Assembly: GCA_001632425.1 (NCBI GenBank)
Contig: KV425562.1
Location: 427,285 to 491,284, forward strand
Source: Neolentinus lepideus HHB14362 ss-1
Lineage: Eukaryota > Basidiomycota > Agaricomycetes > Gloeophyllales > Gloeophyllaceae
Direction of reading: 5' to 3'
DNA length: 64,000 nucleotides
Positions 47,458 through 59,340 of the stretch are shown here, one piece after another (positions within the stretch are counted from its first letter, which is position 1; every line of letters starts with the position of its first letter). The notes beneath the pieces were generated by a model. The model was not told where the DNA came from, did not search any database, and saw only the letters and a program-made list of their open reading frames with translations. A program made the position numbers and the translations under genes.

Positions 47458-48648
47458 ATGGAACTACCGGAAGAACTCGTGTCCATCATCGCTGGCTATG
47501 CTTGCACGGGTGATGGAGCCACAGCTCGATCTCTACTGTTGGTTTCGAAGAAGATTAAGCGCATTGTCACCCCAGTGCAATGGCATTCGCTCTCTCTCTC
47601 TGGTGTATCGCAGTTCTGCAGATTCGCTGATGCTTTGTCACAAGTATCCGATGAACGCCATATCTACCACCTATTTATCTCAGACCGCGAGGCGTCGGAC
47701 GCTCGTCATTTTTGGTCGAGTCGGGTGTCGAGAGGTGGAAACGAAACCATCGAGGAATTGCACAGCAAGGAGGAAAGGGAAAGGGTCCAATGGAGGCATG
47801 CTCAAAACCTTATACTCAACCATGCTGCACCTACTCTCCAGACTCTGACATTTCTGGCCTTTGATCCCCGAAACAGCGCTCGTCGCGTTGGGGACATGTT
47901 GAAACGGACATACCCTAACCTTCGCGAGCTCACTATTCGAGTGCCTCCTTTGCAGCCCTTGTTTGCTTCGGAGCCGATAGACCTATCCGCCGGAGGGGGT
48001 AATGCTGGATCTGTTGCAGCCTCTGGTAGCTCTAAAGCACACCTCCTGCCCAGATTGGAACGGTTACATGTTGCTGGTCATTACAAGACGTCTACGTCTG
48101 CTCCAAGTCGTATCGGTTCTATATCGCCAGGAGTCACCCATCTTCGCCTTTCCGGTATATTTGCATATCCGTTCACGAGAGAGCTGGCCGCGGAGCTCTT
48201 TACCCAAGGTGTCCTTGAACGCGATGTCCTCGCTGGAAATCCAATTATCCACTCATCCCGACATTTTGTTCCTGAGAGTGTGGAGGTCTTTGTCATCCAA
48301 CCTAGCACGCCACTTTATAGTAACAACTGGGGGACGGACCATGGAGATTCCGCAATACAGCTCATGGAAACTCTCGCACAATCCACTCGAGCCGGCGTGC
48401 AATTGCTGTACCTGCCTCCCATCCTGAATGGGTATTATGGGTACGAGCAGGCCAAGGTCGATTGGCTGAGTCGAATTAACGGCGGCGCTGGCTGTTGGGT
48501 ACCTCAAGTAGAAGTTACCATACCGCGAGAAGTAGAACATCTAACAGAAGTTGTGCAGAGTTCCGATGGTGAAATCCCAGCCTCTACTGGGAGTAGCCTT
48601 CAGGGTTACATATCGAGTTTTTCCAACATGTTCCTAGGACGTTGGTGA
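47458..48648 (+). CDS. F-box-like protein, single exon, 396 residues
   Basis: An intronless gene whose first residues MELPEELVSIIAGYA fit the start of an F-box-like helix pair (LPxEL..II), followed by SLLLVSKKIKRIVTPVQWHSL, a common F-box continuation in basidiomycetes. The rest has a leucine-rich, LRR-like texture (LQTLTFLAF, NLRELTIRVPPLQPLF, PRLERLHVAG, THLRLSGI). Such proteins usually present substrates to SCF ubiquitin ligases, but none is identifiable here. The ATG follows only 178 bases from the divergent DHHC gene. The C-terminus ends FSNMFLGRW. Lack of introns is unusual beside the heavily split neighbours and could reflect retroposition or lineage-specific expansion. Confidence 0.62.
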   Translation: MELPEELVSIIAGYACTGDGATARSLLLVSKKIKRIVTPVQWHSLSLSGVSQFCRFADALSQVSDERHIYHLFISDREASDARHFWSSRVSRGGNETIEELHSKEERERVQWRHAQNLILNHAAPTLQTLTFLAFDPRNSARRVGDMLKRTYPNLRELTIRVPPLQPLFASEPIDLSAGGGNAGSVAASGSSKAHLLPRLERLHVAGHYKTSTSAPSRIGSISPGVTHLRLSGIFAYPFTRELAAELFTQGVLERDVLAGNPIIHSSRHFVPESVEVFVIQPSTPLYSNNWGTDHGDSAIQLMETLAQSTRAGVQLLYLPPILNGYYGYEQAKVDWLSRINGGAGCWVPQVEVTIPREVEHLTEVVQSSDGEIPASTGSSLQGYISSFSNMFLGRW

Positions 48649-49200
48649 AGTGGTGCCCGTCGGTCATATCATTTGTGTGGCATGGTTGCTATGTTTTTTT
48701 CTCCATTTCGGGTTTCGTAGTCTTGCTCATCCATTTCCACGGACTCTGGCCATGATCTCGATCAACACTATTATTTATTCCTCGGACGTTTACTCGCTAT
48801 TTTCCAAGAGCAGGGTTCGCCGGAATATGGAAGCGCTTCGTAGATCATTTCATTCAGAACCAAGCGTTCCTGCTCGTCTTACCATCTACAGTGTATACCA
48901 TTCTTCAGTGTTTCACTTAGTACAACTTGCGCCTGGACTATTCTCGTCTCTTTTTGTGGCAACCTGCAACAGGGATTCGTCTGTTCATGTTTTCGCAGTT
49001 CCTGTTTAGGACCTCGGGCTTGGGATCGGCGATTGCAAAGACGGGTGCTAACAATCACGATGGTACAGATATACCGGAATATCACGCAGATATTTCCTTG
49101 CCGGGCTAGTCTCAGTTGCACCCTCGGCTATGATACTTATCTTGTTCCTGCCGGAGGGAGACCAGTACAAATACCGCTAGGTATTCTGACGGGACTTGGG
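48649..49200. other. Intergenic, no gene seen
   Basis: About 550 bases holding the F-box gene 3' region and the thioesterase upstream region. The frame at 48650-49009 has no recognisable character. Confidence 0.45.
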
Positions 49201-50434
49201 ATGGCTCCCCTATCCAAAGCAATAGCACTTAGGTCCGTTTCATCTAGTGATGAAGTAACCAGTGTATACGCAGGGATAGTAGATCCTGACTGGAATGTGG
49301 CTTCGTAAGTCTATTTGAAACGCCCCTTGCACTGATCCTTACATCGTGATGACATTTCTAGAATCCCTAACGGAGGTGCATAATGGCAGAACACTGCGCC
49401 TCCATGCGAGCGTCTGCTGACGTGGACTGACTTAGGTTATGTCCTTGCCCTAGTGGTTGAGGCTAGTATTCGACACCAAGCAAGCACACCGCTGCGAGAC
49501 CCTATTCACGTGACGGCGCATTTCCTGCGGACTACAGCTGTGGCAGAATTCGAAATCCATGTTCGCACACTGCGCACGGGTAAGGGCTTCACGAATCTTG
49601 TGGCCGACTTCAAGCAGCAGGTAATCCTCACCGTATCGTGACGGCCGTTATTGATCTATCCGTCTCAGAACGAGGTCAAATTGACTACACATTTTATATT
49701 TGGTGTGCTCTCGCCCACGAGTCCCCTGACCGAACCTCTCCCAACTTTGGCACCCCCTTCGCGATACGCTCGCCGCATCCCTCTCCTCACGCATCCCTCC
49801 CGGCTTACGAACACCGGATGGTCGCGGCGGCCTCTCGGGTACATGACTCACATCGCTCTTGTCGAAGACCCTATGGTGCAGGAGCACAATCAATTGCCAT
49901 CGATAGATGATTCTAACGGCAAAGAGTTAGAGTGGGCGGCATGGATCGAGCTAACAGTCCAAAGCGAACGGATCACGACGCCCTCTCTTGCCTTCCTCGT
50001 CGACACCTTTAATAATCTACCGGAGCTGCTCGCGCAGCGAAATTACGGCAACATCAAGGCAGGCAGTCAGTGCGTATTTTCACCTGCATTCGAAAATATC
50101 AAGAGGTCCAACCGCTCATCCCCGCAGGTGGTTCCCGACTTTGACCTTGACCATCGAGTTCAAGTTCCCTATACCTACGTCGGATGAATATGCGAAACGG
50201 ACGGTCGGAATTCATGCGCGAGGACGGTATATCAACAATCCGCAGGGCAGGCACGAGACGACCGTCGAAGTCTGGTCCGCTCCGTCCAATATTGGAGAAG
50301 GTCAAGGTCAGCCTGCGGATGTCTGGCGAGATAAGCAAGTTTGTCTTGCTGTCTCGAGTCAGATGGCTTTGGTCGTGCCCATGGCTGTCAATCGCCGCAA
50401 GGGCGAATGCGCTGCGGGAGGCCCGAAACTTTGA
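49201..50434 (+). CDS. Acyl-CoA thioesterase-like (hotdog fold) protein
   Basis: Joins 49201-49304, 49362-49375, 49436-49620, 49669-50069 and 50128-50434 (336 residues). The first half reads VYAGIVDPDWNVASIPNGGY, VLALVVEASIRHQA, DPIHVTAHFLRTTAV, EIHVRTLRTGKGFTNL. This is the N-terminal hotdog of the TesB-like thioesterase superfamily (IPNGGYxLAxVxxA is typical). The second half (WFPTLTLTIEFKFPIP, then VEVWSAPSN) fits the second hotdog. It presumably cleaves acyl-CoA esters; substrate unknown. Exon 2 is a 14-base microexon encoding the core of IPNGG; without it the motif is lost. The ATG at 49201 is the first in frame. No targeting peptide is obvious. Confidence 0.78.
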
Positions 50435-51137
50435 TGATATTTAGCATACGGTCTACGGTCTAGGATTATGTTTCACCATCTTTCTTGTACATTAACCGCC
50501 CCTTTGGGTTCTGTCCGCTCCTTAGTGCTACCCACGAGCTGACCACTGTCGGCCACTACTGACCGAATTACCCAAGCGGCAGCACGATGGATCGTCATTA
50601 CAAAGAGATCAATATTGTGACGGCGTTCTCCGGTCATACGTACATATCGTAGGTCCATTTGGGATGGTGACAATACTACGATCAGCTTCGGGTACTTAAG
50701 TACTTACATCGCCACTTTGATTGACCCATCGCCAATTCAGAGCCCACTGAAAGCACCTCGTGTGTGTCATGAGTCGAGGAATTGCCCCATTATTTCGGCC
50801 ATGAGCGGATGATCTTACGTGAGACCACAGAAGTAAAGTGAATCGATACATCAGAAGGAGGGATAAACGTGAGGATCGCCAACGTTATCTGACCATTTTC
50901 TTTGTGCATTGCTGCGCTACTCAGGAGAGGAGATTTGGTAAGTTAAGTAGTAGCTGGCTGCAGGGAAGGAGGAACGTGGAAGGGCCTGATGTCATCTTGG
51001 GAGCACAATGGAAATGTCTATTCAGCCTGGAACGTTTGCAGCCTCAGACATGTGCTCCAGGGGCGTAGTTTTCATCAGGCTACCTTATATAACGCCAATT
51101 AACTTCTGAAGACGCCATCGAGCCAACATCTGTCGAC
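50435..51137. other. Intergenic, EGT1 upstream region
   Basis: About 700 bases with no credible gene. A CTTATATAACGCC sequence near 51083-51095, about 45 bases before the EGT1 start codon, may be a TATA box. Confidence 0.4.
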
Positions 51138-54100
51138 ATGAGCGCCCTACTAAAGAACACTGCTGCGCCACAGATCCTCGATGTTCGCATCCACAACGAC
51201 AAGAATTGCGTTGACAATGCAGGCGATCTTAAACAAGACATTCTGGCAGGGCTTTCTCGACCCTCGGGTCAACGGACTATTCCTACTCTTGTTCTGTACG
51301 ACGAGCGAGGTCTCAGGCTATACGATGACATTACGACAGAGGCACCGGAATACTATCTCTTCGGTGCTGAGGAACAGATCCTGAAAGATCGGGCGGTCGA
51401 GATTGTTCAAGTCATGCACTCGTCAACGCTCAAGGACGGTGTCATCAGCGAACATGAAGTCGTTCTTGAATTAGGCGCGGGGTGAGTGCCTCTTCTGTGA
51501 ATTTTGAATTTCGGTCGCTTTCATGCAATCTCCGCATTTGTCATTCTCGCCTTCCATATGCATCGCAGCGACCATATCTTATCTATGTGTTTCGGACGCA
51601 ATCATTTTCTGTTCCTTATGAGTACTAGCCCAACTCTCATACTAACGAATGGTTTTCTGGGGTATAAAATACAACAGTGCACTGCGGAAGACCTCGCATA
51701 TCTTGCAAGCACTCGCCCAGTTGGTTCCCGAAGGGACGCCCTCTCCCCTCATCTCTTACTACGCTCTCGATCTCGAGGAACGGGAGCTGAAGCGTACACT
51801 CGGCCAGTTGGCAGCCTCTGATATTGGAAATACAATTCAAGGACGATTGGAGACGAAAGGTATGCTGGGAACATACGACCACGGAATCAAGTTCGTCGAG
51901 GAAGGGGGATTGTACGGGCACGGTATCCATGGTTCATCTGTAGGAGAGGGTTACAAACTCGACAAACCCAACAGAGACGTGTCTCCTAGCTCGAGTCACT
52001 CTTGGAGATCGGATGCGACAGACGCCACAGCGCTTTCTACTCCCGATGCCACGCAGCAGTCACTGCACATTCTTTTCCTTGGGTCTTCCTTGGGCAACTT
52101 CCCTCGCGGAGACGATGCAGCTTTTCTCCGTTCTCTTCCGCTTCGTCCTGGTTCAGGAGATACTTTGCTCCTAGGCTTAGATCACGACAATGATCCCAAG
52201 ATGGTCGAAGTGGCTTACAATGATCCAAAGGGACGCACCCGTGACTTTATAATGAATGGGTTGCAATCGGCCGGCCGTGTCCTTGGAGACGAAAATATGT
52301 TTGATGAAGACAAGTGGGAGTATGTCAATTCCTACAACGAAAAAGACTGTAAGTATCCTTCTGGCATTCCTCGCGATGGATACTGAAATGCTAGATCCAC
52401 GACTCAGGTCGGCATGAGGCGTACTACAAGTCCAAGAGCGCTCAGACTGTCCGCATTCCTGGAACTGAACAGGAAGTGACTTTTTTACCTGATGAATTAG
52501 TCCACGTCGAGAGCTCACACAAGGTCTGTCAATGAATGAGCTCTCCAGTAACATGACTGAACCTTCGTCCAGTTTTCCGACGCCGATGCCTACACTCTAT
52601 TCACTGAGGCGAATCTGCGGCCGATCCAGCGCTGGACCGATTCTGCTTCCCGGTACTCGCTGTGGCTCCTGGAGCGACCTCCGTTTCAATTCCCTCGGTT
52701 GCGATCGTTGGAGCAGCAGAACTTTTCTCCTGCGCTCGGTGTCCCGACGGTAGAGGAGTGGCAGAGTCTATGGAGCGCGTGGGACTTCGTGACGCAGCGA
52801 ATGATACCTCAGTCCATGATGCTCCAGAAACCCATCGACCTGCGTCACGTCTGTCTGTTCTATTTAGGCCACATTCCCACCTTCCTTGATATACATCTAT
52901 CAAGACTACTGCAGGAACCCCACACGGAGCCGGAGGCTTTCAAGGTCAGTTTTGATGCACGTATTGGAAGGATATAGATGATCTCATACGTGTGATCATA
53001 GTATATTTTTGAAGTAAGGATCAGATTGTACGTCGGGTGGAATGTGAGCACTCATCGTTGTACAGAGAGGTATTGATCCCAATGTGGACGATCCCACGAA
53101 GTGCCATGTAAGAAAATACGCTCCCTTCGGCTTGCTCAGGCTTTGATTGATTGATTTTGACATTTTCCAGGATCATTCGGAAGTTCCTCAGAAAGATGAA
53201 GACTGGCCGGCTCTCGCTTCCATCCTTGACTTTCAGTCCCGCGTCCGCGCAAGGCTGCTCAAGCTGTATGATGATATCGAATCTGGCAAGGTTAAGATGA
53301 CCAAGAGGATTGGCAGGGTCCTCTTCATAACTCACGAGCACGAAGGCTTCCACATCGAGGTTCGTGTAATACTCGGAGTTCTCCATTAGAATCGCGGCTA
53401 ACAGTGATCACTAGACCTTGTTGTACATGTTGTTCCAGCGTGCTGGAACAGGTACCATCGCTCCTCCCGGGTTTACGCCGCCTCCATGGGAGTCTCTTGC
53501 CGCAGCTTGGGACTCTGCACCTCAACCGAGCGAGTCGACCGTTACTTTGGGTCCGACGACTATCTCTCTTGGGATCGACGATCCTGAAGCTGAAGACAAA
53601 GATCCGGTTGTGTCGCAGCAGTTGCAAGGGCATGTCTATGGATGGGATAATGAGCACCCAAAACGTGACGTGCAGGTGGAACAGTTTAGGATCGAATGGA
53701 GGCCGATTACCAATGGCCAGTTCTACGAGTTCTACCAGGGTGTTGGACGGGACAAAGTCAAATTCCCGGCGAGTTGGGTGCGCGCTGGTGATGATGTTCA
53801 AGTAAAAATGAATTCCGAGATCGTACAATGTACATGCTGATATCAGCCTAGGTTCGTACCTTTTATGGTCCTGTGCCGATGAAAGTTGCGTGGCACTGGC
53901 CCATTATAGCATCTCATGACAATGTATCGACCTATGCCACAGTGAAGGGCGGACGCCTTCCTACCGAAGCTGAATTGAGGCTATTCTGGGACAAGTTCGA
54001 ATGTGGCTATGAAGGAGGCTCGAACTCAGGCTTCCGGAACTGGCACCCTGTCCCGTGAGTAGCCGCGTGCTGATATTCATAGCTGTTGTATTGAACTGAT

Positions 54101-54490
54101 GGATTCAGAGCGACAACGGGTGGCCCCAAGAATGATGGGAAGGGTCACAATGGTGGGGTGTGGGAGTGGACGTCGACTACATTTGACAAGCACGATGGAT
54201 TCGTCTTGTCTGAGCTCTATCCGGGGTATGTCGCATTCAATACATCTTCTAGATGGCTTATTAAGGTTTGACCAGGTACTCTGCTGACTTCTTCGATGGG
54301 TGTCATAACGTCGTGGTGAGTACAAAATAGACCAGAGATCCTGATGAGTCGCTGACTGTTCAATCAGATTGGCGGAGCTTACGCCACAATCCCTCGGATG
54401 TCCGAAAGGCGAAGTTTGCGCAACTGGTACCAGCGCAACTATCCGTATGCGTGGGCTGGTGCTAGGATTGTCTATGACATTCCGAAATAA
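51138..54490 (+). CDS. EGT1: Ergothioneine biosynthesis protein 1 (methyltransferase-sulfoxide synthase fusion)
   Basis: Makes the antioxidant ergothioneine in two steps: trimethylation of histidine to hercynine, then iron- and oxygen-dependent coupling with cysteine to hercynylcysteine sulfoxide. The N-terminal EgtD-like part shows LVLYDERGLRLYDDITTEAP, VVLELGAG (SAM binding, split by an intron), YYALDLEERELKRTL and ILFLGSSLGNFPRGD. The DinB-like middle has YLGHIPTFLDIHLSR and HEHEGFHIE followed by TLLYMLFQRAG, giving the metal-binding His residues. The C-terminal FGE-sulfatase-like part has WRPITNGQFYEFYQ, GGRLPTEAELRLFWD, GGVWEWTSTTFD and RNYPYAWAGARIVYD, ending at 54490. About ten introns of 50-100 bases are present. 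Every domain is present and in frame, so this is a full-length fungal Egt1. A histidine-cysteine tandem activity in one chain is the usual fungal arrangement. Confidence 0.94.
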
Positions 54491-54765
54491 AAGACGCAAA
54501 GCAACGTATCAAATGCGATACTCGTCGAACAATGACATTGTAATATTAGCGTATTAGCGATGAGAATGCCGGATGTACTTATATCAAATAAATGACTCGA
54601 TTTACTCATAGTGCTTACATCGAATGCAAGGGCTGTGTGCTCGTAATGTCGATGTCGTCAAGACACCGATACCGGATGCCGTATGATCGCAGTTGTACCT
54701 GCGTGCCACCAAGTACTATACTGCGCCATTCGTGCAGGTAACGATAATCAACATTCGGAACGGTC

Positions 54766-56139
54766 ATGGAACGTGAGCTTCTTAGTCACCTTCCTAAGTA
54801 CAACATAGAAGATACGAATATTGCTCTTCTGGGCTCGGATGTATGTACATGCTTTTTTGGATCGCGTCTATATTGATTCCCGATTAATGCCTCAGCTTGA
54901 GATACATGTCAGAGAACATGCCGGAGACGAAGAAGCCGTATGGCAGAATGCAGGCAAGAAACCCGGCGTCGAGATCTGGAGGATCGAACATTTCATGATC
55001 GCAGAGTGGCCGCGAGATCGTTATGGCACATTCTACGACGGAGACTCGTATATAGTACTTCATGTAAGTGAACAGCATTCATGCAATTGTTGAGATATGC
55101 TGAATCTTTGGTGTCTCATTTTCAGACGTTTAAGAAGAGTGAAAAAACCGACGCCTTAGCGTATGATCTCCATTTCTGGCTGGGGCGAGAAACTAGTCAA
55201 GATGAAGCAGGGACTGCAGCCTACAAGACCGTAGAATTGGATGACCGTGCGTAGCTATTGTCTCACCACTTGAGGGGATATGCGTAGTAGATTAACCTCG
55301 ATAATTAATAGATCTGGACGGAATCCCGATTCAATATCGTGAAGTCCAAGGATACGAATCGTCCCAATTTTTATCGTATTTCCCCCGGTTTACTACTCTG
55401 CGTGGTGGGGTCTCTACTGGCTTTCACCACGTCTCTTCTCCGCCTCCAGAGGAGGTGAAGAGACTGTACAAAATTCAAGCATCACAGTCAGCGTCCCGCA
55501 GCCACCTGACTATACGAGAAGTTCCAGCGGAGGGAACCAGCATTATAGAAGGCGATGTATACGTCCTAGACCAGGGAAATCAAGTCTCCCAATTTAACAC
55601 AAAAGAAAGTGTCGGCAAAGTGAAGTTCAAGGCAGCCGAGTTCGTCCAATCCCTCGTAAACGAGAGGCAAAGCCAAGTCGATGTCACAGTATACGGTGAG
55701 CTCCATATATTTTCAAGCAAAGTCTATAGCTATCTGACGTATTGTTTGTTATTTAGACGAGGGTTCATCCGGTGCAGGAATATTCCTGTCCGAGTTAGGT
55801 GTAGATGCTGTTTTGCCTGCACCTGATACCGCCAGACACGGTACTCCCCCGACTCTCTACCGCTTATCTGATGCTTCCGGACAAGTCACCTTCGAATCCA
55901 TTGGTATCTTTGACGGGCTGTCATCTCTGTCATCTAGTGACGCCTACTTGATTGATTATGCTACGGCGGTGTACGTCTGGATCGGCAACGGCGCCTCACT
56001 CACCGAACGAAGACTCGTCATACCATATGCACAGAAGTATTTACATAGCAAGGGAGAAGGGTCCGCGGCACGGAGCATCGTGAAGATGACCGAGGGGGCG
56101 GAGAGCATCCATGTCTTGGAAGCCATTGGCGCTCGTTAG
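54766..56139 (+). CDS. Severin/fragmin-type gelsolin, actin-severing protein
   Basis: Severs and caps actin filaments in a calcium-dependent way. ATG at 54766 gives [20 protein letters not shown], joined after LLGSD to [20 protein letters not shown] by a 60-base intron. The first gelsolin repeat continues with [38 protein letters not shown] and [20 protein letters not shown]. The second shows [31 protein letters not shown], and the third reads [19 protein letters not shown] and [15 protein letters not shown]. Three repeats and no villin headpiece fit the short severin/fragmin class. It ends EAIGAR at 56139 and looks complete, with about five introns. Confidence 0.9.
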
Positions 56140-56163
56140 AACAAAGAACGGTATAAAACTATA

Positions 56164-56250
56164 GAATGCTTGAGACAACACTGCTTGACTATTAGGAATC
56201 AAGGCATTGTAACGGAGACACCACAAGGGGAGCGTTCCCAGAATGAAGGT
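56164..56250. repeat. Dispersed repeat copy (partner at 58956-59055)
   Basis: GAATGCTTGAGA, GCATTG, and GGAGACACCACAAGG occur in the same order and similar spacing here and at 58956-59055. It lies just after the severin stop codon. Confidence 0.6.
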
Positions 56251-57890
56251 GAGTTCAATGTTGTGCCCTGATCGTCACATGCACGCGCGTGGTTCTGCAG
56301 GTCAAATGCAAGAACCCGATGAAGGTACGGCCCTCTACACACCAAAGGCCAGTGCCAGATATAGACCAAGGTCTTAAGTATGATATGGATAATCGATTCT
56401 GGAATGATATTAATCCACAAGCACGCCTGGCCCGTGAAGAATACAACACGATAGAACTCAAAGTATCATTTGAACTTCTTGAGGAGATACATCACGGACC
56501 ATGGGTCCGAACATTGAAGGTTCAAGCTTCAAGAGTTGCGCCGACACAACCAGTCGGTGAAATGCAGAAGACAATAAGAGCGAGCGGACACCACCGTGCG
56601 TCCCTGCGAAAATGCACGTCGCACACCCCGTTGTTCTACACCAATTCAGCTATGTTCCGTGTCATCAGAAGCGCCAGAACAAAACCTCGCCGACATCGAG
56701 ACCGCCACGTAAATTTCAACGCCGCGACAGTATTTGATTCAGCGCGCCCACAATGACCTACATCATGGCATGCACACATCCGTTTGGGCTTCTCCCGCGT
56801 ACGTCGGGATCAAGATAGGTGGCAGCTATTCGAAATTAGCATGAGAACGCCCCCGAAAGGCACACTTAAGGTTGAGGTACGGAAGGACGTTGATTTACGT
56901 TTCAAGTGTACGTATGATCGGCCGTTGAGCGTATTTGGTAATTATCGTAACCTGGGATCCTCCGAGAAAGTACGCACGTACGTATAACAATTGCAGAAAG
57001 TGAGGCTCGTACATCGCGCGTGCAGGCGAAGATAAGACGCGTGGCGATATTGGGTGGATAAGGGAGCCAAACGTCGGGAGGAACCTGGCAAGAACAAGCC
57101 ACCCGCGTGTGGCATCTCGAGAAGGAAATCGTCAGCCACTTTCTGCGTTCAGCGACAATGCCAAGCCCGGTCCATGTCGGGGCCGGAGACCATGCGGGGA
57201 CACTGTACACTGGCGTTACTGAAGCGAAAATAATGAAGCTGTTAAGACCTTCGCGGCCACCATGAACAGCGAGAAAGATCAGAAACGCCGGACCAAGATC
57301 AGAAATATCGACCAGGTCGCTGGCGCTTAGGAGAAGCGCATGTATATTGAAATATTGAAGAGCAGATATATCAGATGCAGAAGCTGCGAAGTCGGTACCT
57401 GACATTGCAGGCGGGCGATGCAAGACACCGAGAACCAAGTACGCGATTCTTGACAACCATCGTGATATCAGAGACCATGCAGACCTGGAATCAAGCTGTT
57501 GTTGCTGCCCGACACCCATTGCTGCGCCTCCCCCTGCGCCACTGCTCATGTACAAAGTATACAAGCCATGTATCACTTTGGACGTGAGCTACGCAGAGGT
57601 GATGCAGACTTGGAGGTGAGTGGTATACAATGTCGGGTGAGTTCTTGCGGCGGGACGTAGAGGCAGAACTCTGTCGTAGGGTGCCACGCAGCCAGACTGA
57701 AAACCATGTGCCACAACAGCCTTCGTCAAATTCAAAGCTAGAGCCGGCGGCTGATGATCAGCATGACCAAATGTCAAACCCAGAAAGCATTGACGATTGC
57801 CACAGCATATGAAAGCAGAGAGCAGAGGCAGGACCTCCGGCGACGTCGGATCTTGGGCGGAGCAAGTCGAGAAATAACAAGCCTATGAGC
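56251..57890. other. Long intergenic stretch, no gene supported
   Basis: About 1.6 kb. The minus-strand open frame of 224 codons (56902-57576) and the plus-strand frame at 56289-56756 have no recognisable motifs and no sensible starts. I see no promoter, RNA gene or element termini. Confidence 0.45.
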
Positions 57891-57899
57891 CAGAGCCGT

Positions 57900-58640
57900 T
57901 GGGGCCTGGATAGGACCGTGAGTGGCAGAAGAAGGTACACAGTGCTTACCAAGGAAGCTTCAGCCTGAACATCCGGAGCCAGAAGGTTGGCCCGGGAGCT
58001 TGCCATTCTCCCGCGATCGTGGGCGGTGACTGCCTCTAAATCCCAGCTCGCGCTTCGAGGTCGAGCGTATGCAAAGTAGCACAAGCTCTGGACATCTCGA
58101 AGACCTGACTGCTTCGTACACAGGTCAAGGGCCATTCCATTGAAACTAGAAGCCGAGTCGAATCAACAGTAGGCGGATACTGGTCCCATGATGACCAGAC
58201 AAGCTTGCCAAGAATGCTTCAGGTTGAACATCAGAAGATTGGGGCGTGCATTCTCCCGCGATCGTGAGTGGCCACTATCTGTAAGGGCCAGCTCGCACTC
58301 AAATTCGAACTTCGAAGCATATGAAAACTAGCACAAGCTCCGGACATGAAGGCCTGGCTGCTTCGCACACAGGAGGTCAGGCACTATTGAAACGAGTAGC
58401 CGAGTCGAACCAACAGGATGCAACTCTACCAGTCCCATGATGACCGGAGTCCTCAGCGCTGTGGAGTGCGAAAGAACGCAAAGTAGCACAAGCTCTGGAC
58501 ATCTCGAAGACCTAGCTGGCCAGGCACCATTGAAAGTAGAAGCCGAGTCGAATCAACAGTAACAGTCCCATGATGACCAGAGAGTTTTCGATACTGAGGG
58601 GTGCGAAAGGTGAACCCGACAGAACCCGATGTCAGCTGCA
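57900..58640. repeat. Degenerate ~250 bp direct repeats, about 2.5 copies
   Basis: Recurring blocks in the same order include GCTTCAG..GAACATC, CATTCTCCCGCGATCGTG (about 58002 and 58250), AGCACAAGCTC.GGACAT (about 58079, 58330 and 58488), GCCGAGTCGAA.CAACAG (about 58151, 58398 and 58542), and CCCATGATGACC (about 58186, 58434 and 58568). Spacing between the first two copies is about 250 bases and the third is shortened. There is no convincing open frame. The origin is unknown: possibly a decayed satellite or mobile element. Confidence 0.75.
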
Positions 58641-58679
58641 CGCGCACCACTTGTGAATAGGGAAACAAAAACTCCAAAG

Positions 58680-59340
58680 TGGAGAAGTCTGGGGTTTGAG
58701 TTCAGGTCTCCACCGGCGCTCGTTCGGGTGGAAACGGGAGTCAAGAAAAATTCAAAACCAAAAGGACCGGGATCGAATGATCGACGTCGCATGAGGGAGT
58801 AAGCGGCCGCACCCAGTGACCTCTGCGATGGATACAAAGTTGAATCGTAGAGATCAAACTAGATATGGAGAAGAGTACTGTGAAGCTAGAAGTCTGCCTA
58901 GGGTTTACCTTGTCTTCGTCGCATGAGAGACGGGCCACTGCATCAAAATAACCAGAATGCTTGAGATATTGCTGCTTGACCAGGAACCAATGCATTGAAA
59001 TGGAGACACCACAAGGACAGTGTCGAGCTGCGATTCCCGTGAAGGCCTTCGCGCGCTCGGGTGAAAACGGAGTTTAAAACCAAAAGGACCGGTATCTGAG
59101 TTCCTGTCACCGCATGAGAGAGTAAGATGGAGAGGCGGATGCATCTGACCTCTGCGATGGATACGAAGTTTAATGGTAAAGGTAAAGGTAAAGGTGGAGA
59201 AAACTGTAGGTTAGAAAGTCTGGGATTTACCTTCTCTTCGCCGCATGAGAGACAGACCGCTTCACCTAATTCCACAAGACACTTGAAACGAGAAGAACCA
59301 AGGAGTCCGGGGTTTAAACTCTGCTCACCGCCGGTAAATT
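58680..59340. repeat. Second degenerate direct repeat family, ~330 bp, two copies
   Basis: Two copies share CAAAACCAAAAGGACCGG (about 58757 and a variant near 59073), GACCTCTGCGATGGATAC (58818 and 59149), and CGCATGAGAGAC.G.CC (58919 and 59241), about 330 bases apart. The matching order indicates a tandem duplication that has drifted by substitutions and small indels. It adjoins the 57.9 kb repeats but uses different sequence blocks. Confidence 0.75.

Noticed and set aside
56902..57576. 224-codon minus-strand open frame as a membrane protein gene
   Set aside because: No recognisable motif, no well-placed start, biased composition, and it lies in a repeat-bearing gene desert. An open frame of this size can arise by chance.
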